The position numbers and the translations under genes are program-made. A model generated the notes under the pieces. That model was not told the origin of the DNA, ran no database searches, and saw only the letters and a list, made by a program, of their open reading frames with translations. A stretch of DNA of 5,573 bases from Thermodesulfobacteriota bacterium (GTDB lineage: Bacteria; Desulfobacterota; Desulfobacteria; Desulfobacterales; RPRI01), in contig JAUPLM010000047.1 in assembly GCA_030836965.1 (NCBI GenBank), positions 1 through 5,573 of the forward strand, given 5' to 3'. This document shows, in pieces, positions 1-4,566 of this stretch; the stretch's first letter is position 1, and each line of letters starts with the position of its first letter.

Positions 1-2408
1 GACAGGTAATATTCCACATAGGTAAATCCGTTTGCAAGGGTGAGGGCGAGCTGCGTGATCGGATTTGCGCCGGCTTCCGCAATGTGGTATCCCGAAATCG
101 ATACCGAATAAAAATTGCGCACATTATTTTTTATAAAATATTCCTGGATGTCTCCCATCATTTTAAGCGCAAATTCTATCGAAAAAATACAGCTGTTCTG
201 CCCCTGGTCTTCCTTCAATATATCTGCCTGGACTGTGCCCCTCACGTTTGAAAGAACCAGTGAACGGACGGCATTGTATTCCTTATCGTCAGGCTCCCTC
301 CCTTTTTCCTTTCTGAACCTGTCCACCTGCTGATCTATGGCGGCGTTTAAAAACATGGCAAGCATGATCGGGGCAGGGCCGTTTATAGTCATTGATACCG
401 ACGTATTTGGCGAACAAAGCTCGAATCCGTCATACAGCATCCTGACATTATCAAGGGAGCAGACGCTTACTCCGGATGTGCCCACCTTGCCGTAAATATC
501 CGGGCGCCTGTCCGGATCATGCCCGAAGAGTGTAACCGAATCAAAAGCGGTTGAGAGCCTTTTCGCGTCGTAATTCGCCGAAAGGAGTTTGAACCTGTTA
601 TTTGTCCTTGCAGGATCACCTTCTCCCGCAAACATCCTTGTGGGGTCTTCGTCGGCGCGCTTGAGCGGAAATACTCCTGCCGTGAACGGAAAATAACCCG
701 GAACATTCTCCTCTCTCATCCATCTTAATATCTCTCCGGGATCTTCGTATTTGGGCAGTGATATTTTAGGGATTCTCTGCTGCGAAAGGGAGAGCGTAAA
801 AAGAGGGAGCCTGATTTCCCGGTCCCTTACCGAGTACACAAGTTCGTCTTTTGAATAATTCTTTTTGATTTCACCCCAATTACTCAGAATATTTCCTGTC
901 TCTTCGGAAATGCTTTCAGCGGCCCTGGCCGTCTCTTCCTTTAATCTTGAAAGAGCCGCCACGGTCCGGTCATCTTTACCGGCCCCGCTCATGACCGCCT
1001 TTTCCGCCTCTTCGAGATGCCACAACTTCCGGACAGCTCCGGATTGCTCTTTTGTAACCGCGTGGTAATTCCTTATGGTATCGGAAATCTCTGAAAGGTA
1101 CCGTGTCCGCTCGGGCGGAATAATTATTGTCTTGGATGTCGATTTATTCCGGGAGGGGCGGTCGATGCCGGAAACGAATTTTACGCCTGTTTTTTCAGCG
1201 ACCTTATCCAGAATGGAATGATACAGAGCCGTTACTCCGTCGTCGTTGAACTTTGAAGCGATCGTGCCGAAAACCGGCATTTCGGCAAGAGGTTTTTCCC
1301 AGGCTTTCTTATTCCGCTGCACCTGTTTGGAGACATCCCGCAGGGCGTCTTCACCCCCTCTTTTTTCGAATTTATTTATTACGACCAGATCTGCAAAGTC
1401 GAGCATATCTATTTTTTCAAGCTGTGAAGCGGCCCCGAACTCGCTTGTCATCACGTAAACCGAAATGTCGACAAGATCTATTATTTTTGAATCACCCTGT
1501 CCGATACCGGCGGTTTCAACCACCGCAAGATCGTATCCTGACGCTTTTATTACATCTATCACTTCCGGAAGTACTTCGGGTATCTCGGTGTCCGACATGC
1601 GGGTTGCAATCGATCGCATGTAAACCCCGGGTTTTCCGATCGCGTTCATCCTTATCCTGTCCCCCAGGAGGGCTCCGCCTGTTTTTCTGCGTGACGGATC
1701 ACAACTTATTATCGCGACCTTGGCTTCCGGAAGGTCATGCATGAGCCGCAGTATTATCTCGTCGGTAAGCGATGATTTTCCGGCTCCACCCGTTCCTGTG
1801 ATGCCAATAACAGGAACCTTGCGCTTTCTGCCTTCGGAAAGCAGCGGGATAAAACCGGAAAGGTTTCCGTTGTTCTTTGCAAGTTCGACTGCGGTTATAA
1901 GATGCGCAACCTTCAGCTTGTTGCCGGGAGAAAGGCCGGTCATGTCGATCTTCTTCTCATCTACAGTCGGAAAATCAAGCATCTCAACCATGTGGTTGAT
2001 GATTCCCTGGAGTCCGAGCCGGGTGCCGTCTTCAGGCGAGTATATCTTTGCGACTCCGTATGCTTCCAGCTCCCTGATTTCATCCGGAACGATAACTCCG
2101 CCGCCGCCGCCAAAAACCCTGATATGAAAGGCTCCGTTATCCCGGAGAAGATCTATCATGTATTTAAAGAACTCTATGTGCCCGCCCTGATAGCTGGAAA
2201 CGGCTATTCCCTGGACATCTTCCTGGATGGCTGCGTCTACGATCTCCTCAACCGAACGGTTATGACCCAGATGTATGACTTCAACCCCGGTATCCTGCAG
2301 AATTCTGCGCATTATGTTTATGGATACATCATGACCATCGAAAAGGGATGTAGCCGTAACCACCCTGATATTATGCACGGGTTTATAGACTTTTACCTCA
2401 ACGCTCAT
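1..2408 (-). CDS. icmF: Fused isobutyryl-CoA mutase IcmF (3' end missing)
   Basis: Adenosylcobalamin enzyme that interconverts isobutyryl-CoA and n-butyryl-CoA by carbon-skeleton rearrangement; family members also accept isovaleryl-/pivalyl-CoA. My translation from the ATG at 2408 is open for 802 codons to the left edge; the family is about 1,090 residues, so some 290 are missing. Domain order is diagnostic. Residues 14-145 are the B12 domain, with the DGHD motif (lower-ligand His26) and GGGGGVIVPDE. Residues about 197-410 are a MeaB-type G domain: Walker A GTGGAGKSS at 205-213, CDPSRRKTGGALLGDR at 236-251, VVETAGIGQGD at 296-306, and NKFEKRG as the base-recognition loop. After a linker, the mutase domain begins near 540, with FPFTAGVFPLKR and GTVQADILKEDQGQNSC. 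Phe580 and Gln737 occupy the substrate-specificity positions that are Tyr and Arg in methylmalonyl-CoA mutase, favouring an isobutyryl-type substrate. The start is supported by AAAGGAGGAGG just upstream. It is co-directional with, and overlaps, the TetR gene. Confidence 0.96.
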   Translation of the reverse strand, partial: MSVEVKVYKPVHNIRVVTATSLFDGHDVSINIMRRILQDTGVEVIHLGHNRSVEEIVDAAIQEDVQGIAVSSYQGGHIEFFKYMIDLLRDNGAFHIRVFGGGGGVIVPDEIRELEAYGVAKIYSPEDGTRLGLQGIINHMVEMLDFPTVDEKKIDMTGLSPGNKLKVAHLITAVELAKNNGNLSGFIPLLSEGRKRKVPVIGITGTGGAGKSSLTDEIILRLMHDLPEAKVAIISCDPSRRKTGGALLGDRIRMNAIGKPGVYMRSIATRMSDTEIPEVLPEVIDVIKASGYDLAVVETAGIGQGDSKIIDLVDISVYVMTSEFGAASQLEKIDMLDFADLVVINKFEKRGGEDALRDVSKQVQRNKKAWEKPLAEMPVFGTIASKFNDDGVTALYHSILDKVAEKTGVKFVSGIDRPSRNKSTSKTIIIPPERTRYLSEISDTIRNYHAVTKEQSGAVRKLWHLEEAEKAVMSGAGKDDRTVAALSRLKEETARAAESISEETGNILSNWGEIKKNYSKDELVYSVRDREIRLPLFTLSLSQQRIPKISLPKYEDPGEILRWMREENVPGYFPFTAGVFPLKRADEDPTRMFAGEGDPARTNNRFKLLSANYDAKRLSTAFDSVTLFGHDPDRRPDIYGKVGTSGVSVCSLDNVRMLYDGFELCSPNTSVSMTINGPAPIMLAMFLNAAIDQQVDRFRKEKGREPDDKEYNAVRSLVLSNVRGTVQADILKEDQGQNSCIFSIEFALKMMGDIQEYFIKNNVRNFYSVSISGYHIAEAGANPITQLALTLANGFTYVEYYL

Positions 2409-3073
2409 GCCTCCTCCTTTAAATGCGCCTTATTCAATTTTTGCGCGGATAATCCAAGGATAAAATCTGTCTGATATCTGATATAATCTTCAATACTGTA
2501 ATGACGGGCAAGAAACCAGCGCCTGAATGTCCACATATGCCCCAGAACGGAAATGTTATGAGCAACAAGCTCGATAGATTTTTCATTAAGGTGCGGCAGA
2601 AAACCCTGTGAAACCAGACGCGCGAGAACCTCGACAAAAAGACCCGTTATTCTCAGTTCGTTTTCCAGAACTTTTTTTTGCCACTGACCCGGAAGTGACT
2701 GGGTCTCCTGATAAATAAGGAGGATAAAATCGCTCATCTTATGGCAGACCATGAAATACTCCCTGATAATTTCGGCCAGGGCATCCCTTCCGCCTGAAGA
2801 TTTCGCCATAACGTCGGTAATCCGTTTTTCCACTTCGACATGTATTGAATCGCAGACCAGATAAAGAATGTCTTCTTTGGAAGCAATATACTCGTACAAT
2901 GAGCCTATTGAAACTCCTGCGGCTTTTGCAATCTGCCTGGTAGAAGTTTTATGGAAACCTTTTTCGATGAAAAGCTTTACCGCTGCTTCCGCAATCTGCC
3001 TCCGCCGCTTTTCCACAAGATCAGGATTTTTTACCTGGGTTGGAATGTCTTTTGTCCGGTGCAGTTCCTGCAT
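2405..3073 (-). CDS. TetR/AcrR-family transcriptional repressor
   Basis: A 222-residue protein, normal length for the family. The N-terminal DNA-binding domain covers about residues 21-70: a first helix with QIAEAAVKLFIEKGF, then the helix-turn-helix TSTRQIAKAAGVSIGSLYEY and the family hallmark SKEDIL. The variable C-terminal part (about 75-215) is helical and would hold the ligand pocket and dimer interface. No ligand can be read from the sequence, but the neighbours make an acyl-CoA likely (inference). The start is the ATG at 3073. Its ribosome site is weak (AGGA only 3 bases upstream), but no other in-frame ATG precedes the DNA-binding domain. The gene is first in a minus-strand operon with icmF, overlapping it by 4 bases, and faces the hydratase gene across a region with two palindromic operator candidates. 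One of these covers its own predicted transcription start, so autorepression is expected. Confidence 0.93.
   Translation of the reverse strand: MQELHRTKDIPTQVKNPDLVEKRRRQIAEAAVKLFIEKGFHKTSTRQIAKAAGVSIGSLYEYIASKEDILYLVCDSIHVEVEKRITDVMAKSSGGRDALAEIIREYFMVCHKMSDFILLIYQETQSLPGQWQKKVLENELRITGLFVEVLARLVSQGFLPHLNEKSIELVAHNISVLGHMWTFRRWFLARHYSIEDYIRYQTDFILGLSAQKLNKAHLKEEA
2409..2420 (-). promoter_or_regulatory. icmF ribosome binding site inside tetR end, with ATGA overlap
   Basis: On the minus strand AAAGGAGGAGG lies directly before the icmF ATG and encodes the last lysine-glutamate-glutamate codons of the TetR gene. The icmF start and tetR stop share ATGA (2408-2405). The strong site and overlap fix the icmF start and indicate one transcript with translational coupling. 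Confidence 0.85.
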
Positions 3074-3128
3074 AATTCCTAATACCTGTTTAAGTCTTTT
3101 TACGGAAAGGTTATATAAATTATTAAAC

Positions 3129-3146
3129 CGAGCGAGCGCTCACTCA
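3129..3146. promoter_or_regulatory. TetR-type operator O1 (tetR-icmF side)
   Basis: Palindrome CGAGCGAGCGCTCACTCA, with 7 of 9 half-site positions symmetrical around AGC|GCT. It agrees at 15 of 18 positions with the second site at 3360-3377. It lies 56 bases before the TetR start and just downstream of the minus-strand -10 candidate, so a bound repressor would block that promoter. An 18-base palindrome of this kind fits TetR dimers; binding by the adjacent regulator is inferred. Confidence 0.8.
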
Positions 3147-3150
3147 TAGA

Positions 3151-3180
3151 TTGATATCATGCATCATTTTTACTTGTCAA
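3151..3180 (-). promoter_or_regulatory. Predicted sigma70-like promoter for tetR-icmF
   Basis: On the minus strand a perfect -35 box TTGACA (3180-3175) is followed after 18 bases by TATCAA (3156-3151), 4 of 6 matches to TATAAT. Transcription would begin near 3144, inside operator O1. The perfect -35 and the operator overlap support it; the -10 is mediocre. Confidence 0.55.
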
Positions 3181-3267
3181 GATGTAAGATATTCTTCCGT
3201 ATAATCCATTTTATAAGTAAATATGCAGAGCCGGCATAGGATATATACTATTGATTTTATGATATAT

Positions 3268-3295
3268 ATTATTTATATAAAGAATGGTTTGTCAA
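3268..3295 (-). promoter_or_regulatory. Possible second upstream promoter toward tetR
   Basis: A second TTGACA on the minus strand (3295-3290) is followed after 16 bases by AATAAT (3273-3268), 5 of 6 to consensus. No operator palindrome overlaps it. The surroundings are so AT-rich that a chance -10 is easy to find, so this is tentative. Confidence 0.25.
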
Positions 3296-3319
3296 CCGGT
3301 TTACGATTTAAGAAAAATA

Positions 3320-3349
3320 TTGACAAAAATGAACAGGGGAGGGTAAACT
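3320..3349 (+). promoter_or_regulatory. Predicted sigma70-like promoter for the hydratase gene
   Basis: TTGACA at 3320-3325 is followed after 18 bases by TAAACT at 3344-3349 (4 of 6 to TATAAT). The predicted start, near 3356, lies directly before operator O2. The box and spacing mirror the tetR promoter, with a perfect -35, an 18-base spacer, a weak -10 and an operator at the start point. Confidence 0.55.
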
Positions 3350-3359
3350 AAACAAATTC

Positions 3360-3377
3360 TGACCGAGCGCTCGCTCA
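3360..3377. promoter_or_regulatory. TetR-type operator O2 (hydratase side)
   Basis: Palindrome TGACCGAGCGCTCGCTCA, with 8 of 9 half-site positions symmetrical. It is the better of the two sites and matches O1 at 15 of 18 positions. It lies just after the plus-strand -10 candidate and 58 bases before the hydratase ATG, where a repressor would block transcription. Confidence 0.82.
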
Positions 3378-3423
3378 TATGTTTTGCAATCTGCATTTGC
3401 TTGCAAAGCCATTCAAAACTCAC

Positions 3424-3428
3424 GGAGG
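3424..3428 (+). promoter_or_regulatory. Ribosome binding site fixing the hydratase start
   Basis: GGAGG lies 7 bases before the ATG at 3436. This favours that start over the in-frame ATG at 3379, which touches operator O2, has no Shine-Dalgarno site, and would add 19 residues not seen in the family. Confidence 0.85.
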
Positions 3429-3435
3429 TATTGCT

Positions 3436-4221
3436 ATGACAGAAGAACAGGTTCTCCTGGCAGAAGAAAAAGACGGGATAATAACACTTACGTTAAACCG
3501 TCCACAGGCGATGAATTCTTTAAATTTCAGCCTGCTCTATTCTTTGCGGGATCAGGTGGAAGCATTGAGATTCAGATCCGATATAAGAGTTGTCATTATT
3601 ACCGGAGCGGGAGACAAGGCTTTCTGTTCCGGAGCGGATCTGAAGGAGCGTGTAACCCTGAGCCCGGCGCAGGTAAAGGAATATATCTTTACGATAAGAA
3701 ATCTCTTTACATCGATTGAACTTTTAAATAAGCCTGTGATAGCCGGAGTCAACGGCGTAGCCCTCGGAGGAGGAACCGAACTCGCCCTTGCATCAGATAT
3801 CCGCATAGCGTCTTTAAGCGCAACGATGGGGCTCACCGAAACCAGACTTGCAATAATTCCGGGGGCGGGAGGAACTCAGAGGCTTCCGAGGCTCGTTGGC
3901 CGCGGGAAGGCAAAAGAGCTGATCTTTACAGGCCGCAGGGTCGATGCTGAAGAGGCTCTCAAGATAGGACTTGTGAACAAAATCTGCGACAAGGACTCTC
4001 TTATGACTGAATGCAGGCAGATGGCTGCAATGATATGCGAAACCGGTCCCATAGCAATCGAGCAGGCAAAATACGCAATCAATTACGGGATTGAAACAGA
4101 TATACATACCGGCCTCGCGATAGAATCGAATGCTTACTGGGTAACAATCCCGACAGAAGACCGCCTTGAAGGTCTCGCGGCTTTCAGGGAAAAAAGAAAA
4201 CCTGTATACAAGGGAAAATAG
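3436..4221 (+). CDS. Enoyl-CoA hydratase, YngF/AUH-like (methylglutaconyl-CoA hydratase type)
   Basis: A 261-residue crotonase-fold protein of typical length. It adds water across the double bond of a 2-enoyl-CoA in the cytoplasm. The oxyanion-hole segments are FCSGADLKER (63-72) and GVALGGGTELALASD (107-121). Both catalytic glutamates are present: Glu115 in GGGTELA and Glu135 in LTETRLAIIPGAGGTQRL. The run from SGADLKER through AIIPGAGGTQRLPRLVG, then KELIFTGRR, and the C-terminal EDRLEGLAAFREKRKPVYKGK closely resemble what I recall of Bacillus YngF and human AUH, the 3-methylglutaconyl-CoA hydratase of leucine breakdown. The HMG-CoA-lyase-like gene downstream agrees with such a role. A general short-chain crotonase remains possible, because crotonase substrates are hard to read from sequence. 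It is first in the plus-strand arm, behind a promoter and operator O2. Confidence 0.93.
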   Translation: MTEEQVLLAEEKDGIITLTLNRPQAMNSLNFSLLYSLRDQVEALRFRSDIRVVIITGAGDKAFCSGADLKERVTLSPAQVKEYIFTIRNLFTSIELLNKPVIAGVNGVALGGGTELALASDIRIASLSATMGLTETRLAIIPGAGGTQRLPRLVGRGKAKELIFTGRRVDAEEALKIGLVNKICDKDSLMTECRQMAAMICETGPIAIEQAKYAINYGIETDIHTGLAIESNAYWVTIPTEDRLEGLAAFREKRKPVYKGK

Positions 4222-4247
4222 AAATATCAGGGTTCCCGCCATACAGA

Positions 4248-4321
4248 TCCGCCAAAAAGATTGGCGGACGTGCCGTTGGCGGGTCCACCAGACAAATTGG
4301 CGGACATTCTGCCTTCGGCAG
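4248..4321. repeat. TTGGCGGA palindromic repeat cluster with trailing hairpin
   Basis: TCCGCCAA (4248-4255) and TTGGCGGA (4261-4268) form an 8-base perfect stem with a 5-base loop. The same word recurs as TTGGCGGG (4276-4283) and TTGGCGGAC (4297-4305), so alternative pairings are possible. A second hairpin follows, CTGCC/GGCAG (4309-4313 and 4317-4321) around TTC. Neither has a following T-run, so neither looks like a standard intrinsic terminator. The arrangement resembles dispersed REP-like intergenic palindromes; copy number elsewhere in the genome is not visible here. Confidence 0.6.
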
Positions 4322-4357
4322 GGTTCAGGTGAAAAAAATAACCACTTCACTTAAAAC

Positions 4358-4548
4358 GATGGTATCGTAAAAAGTCTAAATATGCTCTCTTAATGAGCTT
4401 TTTGGGGATTTTTAAATGACTTCGCTAAATCACAAGAACTCGGGGTTATGCCCTCAAACAGCTTGTGATTTTTTAACGCTCAGCAATTTAAAAATCTATT
4501 TCCCAAAAATCTCAAATCCGTTCGCACATGACTTTTTACGAGTTCATC
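4358..4548. mobile_element. MITE-like element with terminal inverted repeats and nested stems
   Basis: The ends are perfect 12-base inverted repeats, TCGTAAAAAGTC (4365-4376) and GACTTTTTACGA (4530-4541). They extend to 16 of 19 matches if the outer GATG/CATC (4358-4361, 4545-4548) are counted. Inside are three further perfect arm pairs in nested order: TTTTTGGG/CCCAAAAA (4399-4406, 4502-4509), ATTTTTAAAT/ATTTAAAAAT (4408-4417, 4486-4495) and AAATCACAAG/CTTGTGATTT (4427-4436, 4462-4471). The whole stretch can fold as one long interrupted hairpin. It has no coding capacity, so it would be a non-autonomous element needing a transposase elsewhere, or a structured intergenic repeat. No convincing target-site duplication is seen; only AAAA flanks both ends. 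Confidence 0.7.
4427..4474 (+). terminator. Possible intrinsic terminator at the core of the inverted-repeat element
   Basis: The innermost stem AAATCACAAG/CTTGTGATTT ends in a run of six T (4469-4474), with CACAAG/CTTGTG as the closed stem. Its 25-base loop contains a short GGG/CCC hairpin. The stem is AT-leaning and the loop long, so efficiency is doubtful. If active, it would end hydratase transcripts before the lyase-like gene. Confidence 0.3.
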
Positions 4549-4553
4549 AAAAT

Positions 4554-4560
4554 GAGGAGA
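4554..4560 (+). promoter_or_regulatory. Ribosome binding site of the lyase-like gene
   Basis: GAGGAGA lies 6 bases before the ATG at 4567 and only 5 bases after the outer end of the inverted-repeat element, so nearly all of the leader is element DNA. A second in-frame ATG three codons later is less well spaced from this site. Confidence 0.75.
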
Positions 4561-4566
4561 ATTGAA

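Larger units (their letters stand above)
3074..3435. other. Divergent control region between tetR-icmF and hydratase-lyase genes
   Basis: This 362-base stretch contains no credible gene. It holds outward-facing promoter candidates at each end and two matching GAGCGCTC-centred palindromes whose centres are 231 bases apart. The middle (about 3181-3319) is very AT-rich, with runs such as GATATATATTATTTATATAAAG. Both gene pairs are therefore probably controlled from this one region. Confidence 0.85.
4222..4566. other. Repeat-rich 345-base gap between hydratase and lyase-like genes
   Basis: No gene is supported here. The left part holds a cluster of short GC-rich palindromic repeats. The right part is a MITE-like element with terminal inverted repeats, ending directly before the lyase-like gene's ribosome binding site. 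The gap is long for two genes expected to be co-transcribed, and inserted repeat DNA explains most of it. Confidence 0.75.

Noticed and set aside
1253..2474. Open plus-strand frames (163, 135 and 190 codons) inside the icmF region
   Set aside because: They are antisense to icmF, whose uninterrupted reading frame matches a known family end to end in the visible part; their translations show no family features.
3092..3104. GTCTTTTTACGG near the tetR start, resembling an end of the inverted-repeat element
   Set aside because: It matches only 10 of 12 bases, in T-rich DNA, with no partner repeat or internal stems nearby; chance similarity is likely.
3181..3319. AT-rich stretch as a possible origin, small RNA or small gene
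   Set aside because: No iterated protein-binding boxes, no stable hairpin with a terminator, and no frame with a ribosome site; it is explained as promoter-region DNA.
3379..3435. Upstream in-frame ATG giving the hydratase 19 extra residues
   Set aside because: It has no ribosome site, abuts operator O2, and crotonases of this type begin at the position given by the GGAGG-preceded ATG at 3436.
4248..4268. TCCGCCAA/TTGGCGGA stem as the terminator of the hydratase gene
   Set aside because: A GC-rich sequence follows the stem with no T-run, and the repeated word fits a dispersed repeat better.
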